Shown here piece by piece: positions 24,780-32,437 of a DNA stretch of 64,000 nt (the stretch's first letter is position 1; each line of letters starts with the position of its first letter). The translations under genes and the position numbers were made by a program. The stretch is from an uncultured Alistipes sp. (GTDB lineage: Bacteria; Bacteroidota; Bacteroidia; Bacteroidales; Rikenellaceae): NCBI GenBank assembly GCA_937899895.1, contig CALBQR010000034.1, positions 15,992 through 79,991 of the forward strand, given 5' to 3'. The notes beneath the pieces are model-generated. The model saw nothing but the letters and a program-made list of their open reading frames with translations, made no database searches and was not told the DNA's origin.

Positions 24780-25823
24780 ATGTATTCCGATATTCAGGAA
24801 ATATTTTTGGCGATATTACGCTCTACGTTTAATTCGGATGAATGCAAGCCGAGACTATCGGATTTGTCATCTGACCAATGGCATTGGCTATATCAATTAT
24901 CTGCCGAGCACGGTTTGACAGGTGTGGTGTATGCGAGTGTTAATGACCAATTTGCAAATTCGCAAATATCGAAAACAGACCTATTCAGTTGGACATTGAG
25001 TGCAGAAAAAATCGCTAATAGATACCAGCAGCTTGTAGGCAGTATTCGTAAATTATCTGCGATATATGCAGAGAATAATATTCGTATGATATTGCTCAAA
25101 GGTGTTTCATTGAGTCGATACTACCCTATTCCTCAATATCGAGAGTTTGGAGATGCTGATATATTTCTTGGCGATGATTTTCAGCAGGGAAATAAAATCG
25201 CTTGTGATAATGGGGCGCAAATGGATGATAGCCATTTGACAGATAAGCATTGCGCTTTTGTATTTGATGGAACTATGTTTGAGAATCATAAGACGTTGCT
25301 TGATCTTGAATGTAGAGCCGAAGAGATACTTGAAGAGTATTTACAGGGATTATTAGCCTGCGCAGACTCGGAAAAGGTAGGCTACGGAGCTAAACTCGCG
25401 CCGCCAATGTTTAATCTTCTGTTTGTGCTGCGCCATACGGCTGTTCATTTTGCTTGGAGCGTTCCATTTCGTAGTTTATGCGATTGGGCTACCCTACTAT
25501 ATAATGAACGGTCGAAAATCGACTTTAAGGAGTTGGAGAGCGTTCTTAATAGAAGTGATATGCTCTGCTTCTATAATGCGCTTACTTGTGCTGCTGAAAA
25601 GATTTCAGGATTGCCGTTGAGTAAGATGTTGATTGGAGAGGTGGGATTGGAATATGCTGACCGCATTATCGAAGATTGTTTTTATACCAATTCGCGAGCA
25701 TTGAAACCGCAAACAAATATCCAAAAGGTTCGCCGTCTGCTCTATAATCGCTGGAAATACTCCCGACTACTACCCGACAGCTATATCAAGGCTTGGATAA
25801 AAGTAATAAAAAGACATATATAA
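24780..25823 (+). CDS. nucleotidyltransferase-fold family protein (NTP_transf_5)
   Basis: 347 aa. MILLKGVSLSRYYPIPQYREFGDADIFL (core at about 103-130) is the NTP_transf_5 signature. GDADI carries the metal-binding Asp pair of the nucleotidyltransferase fold. The FNLLFVLRHTAVHF helix near 210 is also typical. Members are frequent in Bacteroidota and other polysaccharide loci, but their substrate has not been settled. Possibilities are transfer of a nucleotidyl or phospho group to the glycan or to a protein. It sits between the GT block and the Gtr-like module. Confidence 0.8.
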   Translation: MYSDIQEIFLAILRSTFNSDECKPRLSDLSSDQWHWLYQLSAEHGLTGVVYASVNDQFANSQISKTDLFSWTLSAEKIANRYQQLVGSIRKLSAIYAENNIRMILLKGVSLSRYYPIPQYREFGDADIFLGDDFQQGNKIACDNGAQMDDSHLTDKHCAFVFDGTMFENHKTLLDLECRAEEILEEYLQGLLACADSEKVGYGAKLAPPMFNLLFVLRHTAVHFAWSVPFRSLCDWATLLYNERSKIDFKELESVLNRSDMLCFYNALTCAAEKISGLPLSKMLIGEVGLEYADRIIEDCFYTNSRALKPQTNIQKVRRLLYNRWKYSRLLPDSYIKAWIKVIKRHI

Positions 25824-25850
25824 ATCACCACTTTATATTTAGATAAACAA

Positions 25851-26237
25851 ATGGAAATCAAGATTCTGAAATATCGCTTCGATCTGGGCGAGATTGTGCG
25901 ATTTGGAGTTGTCGGAGTAATAGCTACGGCCATTCATTATGGCGTGTATCTATTGTTGAATATTTATATAAACGCCAATATAGCTTATACGTTAGGCTAT
26001 ATTGTGAGTTTCTTGGTGAATTTTGTGCTGTCGAATTATTTTACATTCCACACAAAACCTTCGGTCAAGAAGGGCTTTGGCTTTGCTTTCAGCCATTTGG
26101 TAAATTATGGATTGCATATCGTCTTCTTAAACATATTCCTATATCTCGGTATGTCAGAAACGTGGGCACCTATTCCTGTGTATATGTTAGTTATTCCAAT
26201 AAATTTTATCCTTGTTAGATTCTTTCTTAAAAAATAG
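25851..26237 (+). CDS. GtrA-family small membrane protein
   Basis: 128 aa, four TM helices. The opening IVRFGVVGVIATAIHYGVYLLL and the ending ILVRFFLKK are standard for GtrA/DPMS-associated proteins. In O-antigen modification systems GtrA is thought to flip the undecaprenyl-phosphate-linked sugar made by GtrB. GtrB follows 5 bp later, supporting that role. Confidence 0.9.
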   Translation: MEIKILKYRFDLGEIVRFGVVGVIATAIHYGVYLLLNIYINANIAYTLGYIVSFLVNFVLSNYFTFHTKPSVKKGFGFAFSHLVNYGLHIVFLNIFLYLGMSETWAPIPVYMLVIPINFILVRFFLKK

Positions 26238-26242
26238 ATATT

Positions 26243-27190
26243 ATGAAAAAGGTATCACTTCTTATCCCAGCTTATAATGAGCAAGAGTCGCTTCCACTGT
26301 TGTATCAAAAGATTGTAGAGGTAACAGATACATTGCCGCAATATGAATGGGAGTTTATGTTCGTAAATGATGGAAGTAAAGATAATACTCTGAATATTTT
26401 ACGACAGCTTCGTTCTACTGATCGCCGAGTAAATTATATAGATCTTGCTCGTAATTTCGGTAAAGAGGTGGCAATGCTTGCCGGCTTTGATCACGTTACG
26501 GGAGATTGTATGATTATAATGGATGCCGATTTGCAGCATCCCCCTACGGTTATTCCCGATTTCCTTGCCAAATGGGAGGAGGGCTATGAGGATGTCTATG
26601 CAATCCGAAAGACAAGAGGTGAGGAGAGTTGGCTGCGAAAACAGTTCTCATTATTGTTCTATAAAATTTTGCAGAAAACGACCCGTGTCGATATTCTTCA
26701 AAATGTAGGTGATTTCCGACTGCTCGATCGTAAATGTATCGATATGCTCAAACAACTGCGCGAGAGTGAGCGATATACCAAGGGAATGTTCTGTTGGATT
26801 GGCTGCAAGAAAATAGGCGTTGAGTTTGAGCAGGGAGATCGCGTTGCGGGACAATCTTCTTGGAACTTTATGTCGCTACTCAATCTTGCCATTGAGGGTA
26901 TTACATCGTTTACTACTGCTCCGTTGCGTATTGCAACATTTTCAGGAGTATGTATCGCGGCCCTTGCATTTATCTACCTTGTGTATATAATTATAAAGGC
27001 TATGGTATGGGGCGATCCGGTTGCAGGCTTCCCATCATTGATGGCTGTGATATTGTTTATTGGAGGTATTCAGATACTTTTCTTGGGTGTTATTGGCGAG
27101 TATCTTGGCCGCGTATTTAATGAAACCAAACGCCGCCCTGTCTATTTTGTAGAATCGGTAAATGATGAGCCGTATGACCCTCGCAAGTAA
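26243..27190 (+). CDS. GtrB/DPMS-like polyprenyl-phosphate glycosyltransferase (GT2)
   Basis: 315 aa. GT-A domain with SLLIPAYNEQESLPLL, VNDGSKDNT and DxD at D94-D96 (IMDADLQHPP). FRLLDRKC and RVAGQSSW near 165-215 are typical of GtrB. Two C-terminal TM helices (about 235-260 and 270-295) end in VIGEYLGRVFNETKRRPVYF. It makes undecaprenyl-phosphate-glucose or a related sugar for periplasmic transfer. Its 3' end overlaps the possible start of the next gene by up to 29 nt. Confidence 0.93.
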   Translation: MKKVSLLIPAYNEQESLPLLYQKIVEVTDTLPQYEWEFMFVNDGSKDNTLNILRQLRSTDRRVNYIDLARNFGKEVAMLAGFDHVTGDCMIIMDADLQHPPTVIPDFLAKWEEGYEDVYAIRKTRGEESWLRKQFSLLFYKILQKTTRVDILQNVGDFRLLDRKCIDMLKQLRESERYTKGMFCWIGCKKIGVEFEQGDRVAGQSSWNFMSLLNLAIEGITSFTTAPLRIATFSGVCIAALAFIYLVYIIIKAMVWGDPVAGFPSLMAVILFIGGIQILFLGVIGEYLGRVFNETKRRPVYFVESVNDEPYDPRK

Positions 27191-28847
27191 ATTAACCACT
27201 CGCCTAAACCCCAATGAAAGCACTATTATTGAGCGTAGTGTCTTCTTTTTGATAATAGGTGTTGCTTTCTATTTATTAAATAGATTCTCCTTTATAATAG
27301 CTGACGATTATAGATATGCCTTCATTTTAGCAACTGAGGAGCGAATAAAATCAATATCTGATATTCTAGAATCCCAGATATTGCATTACAAAATTTGGAA
27401 TGGGCGTTTTATTGTACATTGCGTAGTCCAATTATTTTGTGGGTTATGGAGTTTTGAAGCCTTTAAGATATTTAATACAATATTTTTTGTCGCTTTTTGC
27501 GCATTAACAACGCGCTGTATTACGGGAATGTGGCGCAGTGGTATAGTATGGTACGGTTTATCCGCTGCCATTTTATGGCTTATGCTCCCAGCTGTAGGAA
27601 CTATTATGTTGAGCAATGTGGCATGTGCGGTAAACTATTTATGGGTAGCAGTAATCAATATAGCATTCCTTATATATGTTTTCAAATATAAAGAAGAACG
27701 AGTAGATTCTATCTATAAAGGAATATTCATTATATTGTTAAGTGCAATTATAGGATCGTTACAAGAGAGTTTCTCAATTCCTATAGTCGGTGCTTTTATG
27801 TTGTATTATATTTTTGGGAAGGCGCAAATTAGAAATAAGAATATACAATATCAATATTTGTTGATAGGATATTTGATAGGTACAATACTTTTAGTTTTTG
27901 CCCCATCAAATATTTTGAGATTATTTAATAGAGGCGCGGCGGATGGTGGAGATCTTTTTGCTTCTAGTCCGTATATTCTGGCGTGCGTCCAAAGATTTAT
28001 CGCGATAGTATTCAATAATTGGTTATCTTTAATATTCATTGTTGTCCATGGAGTATTGTTGTTAGTACGTAGATATCGACATTGGCTATATCCATTTATA
28101 GTCAACCATATATGCTTATACCTAATGCTTGGTATCGGTGTCGGGTTTGGAGTTTTTGTAGCTTTTGCGGGGACTCATCAATTATTTTTCTCTAGTTGGA
28201 TCGTAATTGTTATTTTGATTAAATTGTGCTATGTGCTATATGGGGATATTGCCAATAAACTATCAAAGACAATAATAATTCTATGCGCAATATGCATGTT
28301 GCCAATTGTGTATTACACAATGTGTGTGAGATCAGAAATACATAAAGCGCATCAGGACTATGTGGAAGCTATCAAATCATCCGATAATGGCATTGTAGTA
28401 GCGGGGAAATGGATTCAAACTTGTTTTAAGCCCAAAAATATAATAGAAGAGTTATACACAAGAACCGCATTAGTCTACCGTAGAAATTATCAATCGTTGT
28501 ATTATACAGATTCTAATGATAATATTAGGAATATTATACCGGTCTCTATAGAGAATATAGAAGGAATGGCATCTCAAAATATGGTAGCAGATAGGACTGC
28601 ATATGTCTCAGATTATTATGCTCATATTTTTATCCTCCCGAAGAATACTCGCTCTATAAAAGTGAAAGTAGATTATCCTGCAGTCGGATTTGGCCGTATT
28701 AAGCGTATTCTTCTCAATCAGTCAATGTGGGTGTCATATATGAAACAGAACGAAGATTTTGAAATAGTAGAGGACGATAACAATAAGTACTATATAATGT
28801 ATGATTCAGAAAGCCAATGTCGAGTAACATTGGAAGATTGGGAATAA
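27162..28847 (+). CDS. DUF6056-like multispanning membrane protein, probable GT-C type glycosyltransferase (copy 1)
   Basis: 561 aa with about 11 TM helices and a C-terminal soluble part. An acidic ADDY motif (IIADDYRYAFI, residues 47-50 from this ATG) lies directly after the first TM helix, where GT-C enzymes carry their catalytic Asp residues. It follows GtrA and GtrB, so the inferred job is to transfer the Und-P-linked sugar to the polysaccharide in the periplasm (the GtrC position). Starts at 27162 and 27174 are both possible; both overlap gtrB. It is related to the next gene only distantly, through the ADDY region and the WL...YLWA helix. Function is inferred, not known. Confidence 0.7.
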   Translation: MMSRMTLASKLTTRLNPNESTIIERSVFFLIIGVAFYLLNRFSFIIADDYRYAFILATEERIKSISDILESQILHYKIWNGRFIVHCVVQLFCGLWSFEAFKIFNTIFFVAFCALTTRCITGMWRSGIVWYGLSAAILWLMLPAVGTIMLSNVACAVNYLWVAVINIAFLIYVFKYKEERVDSIYKGIFIILLSAIIGSLQESFSIPIVGAFMLYYIFGKAQIRNKNIQYQYLLIGYLIGTILLVFAPSNILRLFNRGAADGGDLFASSPYILACVQRFIAIVFNNWLSLIFIVVHGVLLLVRRYRHWLYPFIVNHICLYLMLGIGVGFGVFVAFAGTHQLFFSSWIVIVILIKLCYVLYGDIANKLSKTIIILCAICMLPIVYYTMCVRSEIHKAHQDYVEAIKSSDNGIVVAGKWIQTCFKPKNIIEELYTRTALVYRRNYQSLYYTDSNDNIRNIIPVSIENIEGMASQNMVADRTAYVSDYYAHIFILPKNTRSIKVKVDYPAVGFGRIKRILLNQSMWVSYMKQNEDFEIVEDDNNKYYIMYDSESQCRVTLEDWE

Positions 28848-28876
28848 TAATTGATAAACTAAACAAGATTACTGAA

Positions 28877-30538
28877 ATGCGAATAAAAAATAATATTGTA
28901 CTATTTATTGTATGGCTAATAATATGTTTATTTAATTTTCTCACTCCGTTATCTGCTGATGATTATTGCTATATGATGATTGTCGGGCAGGAACCTGCGC
29001 AGATTGATACTTTGGGAGACGTGTTTACCTCTATCTCTTATCACTATATGCACTCCAATGGCCGCTCATTGGTGCATGCATTGATTCAGATATTTGCAGG
29101 GATATTGGGTAAAACAGTCTTCTGTATAGTGAATGCTTTGATGTTTGTATTATTTGTTCAGCTTATTCGTAAATTGGCTAATATAGATGGAAAGTCATAC
29201 CTATATACAATAATATTAATCGCCTTTATCTGGCTGTTTATCCCGGCATTTGCTGAAACGACTCTGTGGCTCTCCGGAAGTGTCAATTATCTTTGGGCGA
29301 CAACGGCGGCATTAGCTTTTATTTATCTTATAAATAATATCGAGAAGCTATCCAATAGATATTATCTGTACCCAATTTATCTCTTAATCGGCGTATGCTG
29401 TGGTTGGTCGCACGAGTGTTGTGCTACGGCACTTGTAGGTGGCGTTGGACTATATTACTTGCTAAATTTCAAGAAATTCAGAGGCCCGATAATCCCGATA
29501 TTTATTGGCTTGTGTATTGGTGCGTTGATATTAATTCTATCACCTGGCACTATGGGTCGAGCCGAGGGGGCAGGCCTGCTTTCGAGTGGAATCGTGGCGA
29601 TGATTATTCGTTTTGTAGGCGGCTTTGTGAATTTTATTATTGACGGTATCCCAACGGCGATTACCCTATTTATAGCGGTATGTGCTTTGTTGTTCGCGCG
29701 TCCGTGGGGCAAGAACTTTGTTCGAGAGAATCAGTTGTTGCTTTCAATTTGGCTTATTGCAGTGCTTTTTTCGGTGTTTGTAGGCGGTGCTACGCATAGA
29801 TCAATGTTCTTTGTGAGCAGCATCTCGACAATCCTCCTTTTTAAGATCTTTGCCGAGTGCGTAAAATCAACAAAGGCCAATGCTGTCGTAACGGCTATAT
29901 TTGGGGTATGTGCTATTGGCGTTTTATGTGCTGTTATGCCTGCGATGATTGAGAATAGAACTTGTTCGCAAATATTGCACTCAATGATTGATTCGCCTAT
30001 GGGTGAAGAGGTTATGGTGGCATATGACACTCCGAAACTGGACAATAAATTAAAGAGACGATATATTAAAGCCGAATTTGGTAGTGGAAATGGATACAAG
30101 AACCAGGATTGGGAGGTCGTTGCAGTAAGCCGTATGTCAGGTAAGAAATCTATCTATATATTACCGACAGCGTTTTATGATGCTATATATGAATCTGATA
30201 AGTTCTGCAATGAACAAAATCAAATTCTGGATGGATTATACACAACGCCTGACTTGCGTTTCTTTGTAAAGAGAGTGGATGACGATGTTGAGATAACCGA
30301 GCAACAACTTGCTGATGCTGTTGTGAAATACGATATTGCCAAGGCTACTACCAATGATCTTGGAGGATATAGTTTCAGGCAGCGTTTATTCTTGGATATA
30401 TTATCCAAATATAAAGCTCATCAGATTGAGAAGACGTCGGCTTTGACTCTGTTGAACACCCCTTTCGGTAGATATCTGCTAATTGATAAGTGCGAAGTCA
30501 AAGATAATAGATATTTGAATTGCGAGATAATATTATAG
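28877..30538 (+). CDS. DUF6056-like multispanning membrane protein, probable GT-C type glycosyltransferase (copy 2)
   Basis: 553 aa from the ATG at 28877. A frame open from 28817 would put 20 odd residues over the end of copy 1, so the later start is preferred. TM helix 1 is followed by SADDYCYMM (ADDY at 27-30), then LWLSGSVNYLWATTAAL near 135, about 10 further helices, and a soluble C-terminus of about 180 residues. It has the same topology and motif as copy 1. Two copies suggest either two different transfer steps or a heteromeric enzyme. It is the last gene of the operon; a terminator follows 20 nt after the stop. Confidence 0.7.
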   Translation: MRIKNNIVLFIVWLIICLFNFLTPLSADDYCYMMIVGQEPAQIDTLGDVFTSISYHYMHSNGRSLVHALIQIFAGILGKTVFCIVNALMFVLFVQLIRKLANIDGKSYLYTIILIAFIWLFIPAFAETTLWLSGSVNYLWATTAALAFIYLINNIEKLSNRYYLYPIYLLIGVCCGWSHECCATALVGGVGLYYLLNFKKFRGPIIPIFIGLCIGALILILSPGTMGRAEGAGLLSSGIVAMIIRFVGGFVNFIIDGIPTAITLFIAVCALLFARPWGKNFVRENQLLLSIWLIAVLFSVFVGGATHRSMFFVSSISTILLFKIFAECVKSTKANAVVTAIFGVCAIGVLCAVMPAMIENRTCSQILHSMIDSPMGEEVMVAYDTPKLDNKLKRRYIKAEFGSGNGYKNQDWEVVAVSRMSGKKSIYILPTAFYDAIYESDKFCNEQNQILDGLYTTPDLRFFVKRVDDDVEITEQQLADAVVKYDIAKATTNDLGGYSFRQRLFLDILSKYKAHQIEKTSALTLLNTPFGRYLLIDKCEVKDNRYLNCEIIL

Positions 30539-30557
30539 AGTTATCGCAATAGCTTAC

Positions 30558-30600
30558 AAAAATATCCCGCTCCGAATACAGTCGGAGCGGGATATTTTTG
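30558..30600. terminator. terminator at the end of the polysaccharide operon
   Basis: AAAAATATCCCGCTCCGA (from 30558) pairs with TCGGAGCGGGATATTTTT (30582-30599), a near-perfect 17-18 bp stem with A/T tracts on both sides, so it can serve both the rightward operon and the leftward GT2 gene. Confidence 0.9.
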
Positions 30601-30618
30601 TTATAATAATGAGATGTT

Positions 30619-30679
30619 TTATCTCACATTTGCGATGCTGATCAAATCGGCGAAGATACCCGCAGCAGTTACGCTTGCG
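30619..30679 (-). pseudogene. relic of the thrA 3' end (61 nt)
   Basis: 30619-30679 matches 32438-32498, the last 20 codons plus stop of thrA, at 58 of 61 positions. The three differences (30619, 30657, 30664) are a TAG-to-TAA stop change, one Val-to-Ile change and one synonymous change, so the relic behaves like a coding copy from a diverged thrA allele. Like the real gene, it ends 20 nt before a GC-rich hairpin containing CCCGCTC. It marks a recombination junction. Confidence 0.85.
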
Positions 30680-31769
30680 TTCTTTTATGTTTTAAGATGA
30701 TTAAATCTACTTTCGCTAAACATTTCTTAATAATCTTTTTTAACGATCTAACAGCAAATGGGAAGTGAGAACACATCATTAGTGATCGCCTAAATAAGAT
30801 TGGTTCTTGATTGTTTAAGGCTTTGATATATCCTTTATTAATAGGATGAGTGATGGCTGTTGCAATATCATATTGTATGCATATCTCATACATCTCTTGT
30901 ATCTTACGATGTAGATCATTCTTGATTTTTATATGCTCTCTATAATATATGGTTGAATAGATGGCTTTATGATACAGTTCATTTTGTTTTTTGGAAGATT
31001 GCCAATTTAGATTGGGAAATAATTTATTGAAGCGAAACCAATCTTGAATTTCCATCTTAAAGAAATTTTCGCGATAATTATACACTAGAGAATTTGAACT
31101 ATGGTGAATATAATTATAAAAAGGAGTATTATCAAAACCGATATTATTAATTGCTTTGTAATATTCTATACAGAATTGCCAATCTTCGCCGTGGGATCTA
31201 TCGGTATTAAAGGTGATGTTATTGCTTTTTATTATTGATGAGATAAATAATTTATTCCATACTTGACAAAGACAATCAGTAGAATACTCCCTAAATCCCA
31301 ATAAAGGCTCGATAATATACATTGATATCTCGTGTTTGTTTAATATATCATTATCGTTGAATGGTGTTTGAGAGATAGTCTGCTTGCCATTATAATTGTG
31401 AATGCGGACTCCACAACATATACAATCAAGCTTATCCTGTGTAAGCTTTGAGTGTAAAGACATATACATATTGGGGTGAATTGTATCATCGGCATCGACA
31501 AATGTGATATACTTTTTTGTCGCTATTTTTAGTCCTTGATTACGAGCATTGCTTACACCGGCATTTGCTATATGCTTAACTCGTATGCGGCAGTCCTTTT
31601 GCGCGTATTCATCAAGGATAGTTTTGCTGTTGTCAGTTGATCCATCATTTATGCATATAATCTCGATATCATGGAATGTTGATTGGGTGATACTATCCAA
31701 ACACGCTTTAATATATTTATCTGCATTATAAACAGGAATGATGATTGAAATACCATTATTCATACTCAT
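30669..31769 (-). CDS. GT2 family glycosyltransferase with a chimeric 3' end
   Basis: 366 aa GT2. SIIIPVYNADKYIKACLDSI at the N-terminus, CINDGSTDNSKTI near 40, and DxD in ITFVDADDTIHPNMY near 92. It runs opposite to the polysaccharide operon. Its last three codons and stop (ACG CAA GCG TAA) lie in the thrA relic, read in another frame, so the natural C-terminus may have been trimmed or extended when the junction formed. A+T-rich with AGA/ATA codons like the operon. It probably adds a sugar to the surface glycan, but it is transcribed separately. No confident promoter lies directly before it. Confidence 0.85.
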   Translation of the reverse strand: MSMNNGISIIIPVYNADKYIKACLDSITQSTFHDIEIICINDGSTDNSKTILDEYAQKDCRIRVKHIANAGVSNARNQGLKIATKKYITFVDADDTIHPNMYMSLHSKLTQDKLDCICCGVRIHNYNGKQTISQTPFNDNDILNKHEISMYIIEPLLGFREYSTDCLCQVWNKLFISSIIKSNNITFNTDRSHGEDWQFCIEYYKAINNIGFDNTPFYNYIHHSSNSLVYNYRENFFKMEIQDWFRFNKLFPNLNWQSSKKQNELYHKAIYSTIYYREHIKIKNDLHRKIQEMYEICIQYDIATAITHPINKGYIKALNNQEPILFRRSLMMCSHFPFAVRSLKKIIKKCLAKVDLIILKHKRTQA

Positions 31770-31794
31770 ACAATATAATTGAATATTGCCTTAT

Positions 31795-31998
31795 TCAGGT
31801 TATAGATCTTAATAGTCTTGATGCCATTCTTGGCATGCGCACTAATGTTAAGGGCATTTTATGTCGTAATACATTGATTATGCCTAAAAAGAATGTTGCA
31901 CTATAATTTTTATAATTGTGCCTAAATGACTGATTGTTCCAATACTTGGTGAATCTATCATAGAGAGGCTTATTGGGGGGAATATATAAAAAGCGCAT
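31795..31998 (-). pseudogene. 67-codon frame, possible gene remnant
   Basis: Frame beginning MRFLYIPPNKPLYDRFTKYW and ending in a basic tail. Its only ATG lies inside the hairpin arm at 31988-32004, and a stop precedes it in frame. Composition resembles the C-terminal ends of glycan enzymes, but no family is recognised. Probably not expressed as such. Confidence 0.2.
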
Positions 31999-32031
31999 AT
32001 GGAGAAACTATTTACTCCATATGCGCTTTTT
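31988..32031. terminator. strong bidirectional hairpin terminator
   Basis: Perfect 17-bp inverted repeat, arms 31988-32004 and 32015-32031 (core AGCGCATATGGAG), 10-nt loop, five T at the 3' end on either strand. On the minus strand it would stop transcripts from the promoter at 32168-32198. Confidence 0.8.
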
Positions 32032-32084
32032 GTATTTATTGATAATTTAGCTAATAAAGACCTAGAAATAAAGGCCCGCAAATA

Positions 32085-32093
32085 CCCCCCCCC
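32085..32093. repeat. nine-C homopolymer tract
   Basis: Run of nine C on the plus strand (G9 in the leftward transcript). One of the longest G/C homopolymers seen in the window. It is liable to slippage but lies outside any recognised coding region. Confidence 0.8.
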
Positions 32094-32167
32094 TCAGCGA
32101 GTTACAGGGAGCGTAGGTGTGATATGATATATCGCAAACCATTGTTAGGACAAGATGTTTTTATTGG

Positions 32168-32198
32168 CAAATATAGCAAAGAAAAATTTAAGAAACAA
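32168..32198 (-). promoter_or_regulatory. leftward promoter in the junction region
   Basis: Minus-strand TATATTTG (plus 32168-32175) with TTG 20 nt upstream (plus CAA 32196-32198). Confidence 0.6.
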
Positions 32199-32371
32199 TA
32201 ACTCTCAGAACAAACTTATATTGTTGTCGTAAACATAATTACAAAATAGAAACTGCACATCGGTTCCCCTAGCTGATTGTTCCCCGAAACCTATCTGATT
32301 CAATCGCTGATGTTGTATATAGGAGAGTCAATAAAGACGTGGTTATATTAGGCTTATATTTTAATGGGAAT

Positions 32372-32420
32372 CACAAAGCACCCCCGCTCTGATAAACCAT
32401 CAGAGCGGGGGTGCTTTGTG
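32372..32420 (-). terminator. hairpin after thrA
   Basis: Perfect 22-bp stem (arms 32372-32393 and 32399-32420, core AAGCACCCCCGCTCTGAT) with a 5-nt loop, 17 nt downstream of the thrA stop. No long T run follows, but the stem is very stable. Confidence 0.75.
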
Positions 32421-32437
32421 GATAGAAGCAAATGTTG

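Larger units (their letters stand above)
31988..32161 (-). ncRNA. candidate small RNA or attenuated leader, about 175 nt
   Basis: Bounded by a consensus leftward promoter (32168-32198) and a perfect terminator hairpin (31988-32031). No coding frame of note lies between them. The transcript would contain a G9 tract (complement of 32085-32093). It may be an independent small RNA, or a leader whose terminator controls reading into the GT2 gene at 31769. Purely sequence-based. Confidence 0.35.
31770..32437. other. 668-nt gene-poor junction between the lone GT2 gene and thrA
   Basis: No convincing gene. From left to right: a possible 67-codon leftward frame (31795-31998), a 17-bp hairpin (31988-32031), a run of nine C (32085-32093), a leftward promoter (32168-32198), about 170 nt without recognised features, and the thrA terminator hairpin (32372-32420). 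Many short broken frames suggest decayed DNA left by rearrangement. Confidence 0.6.
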
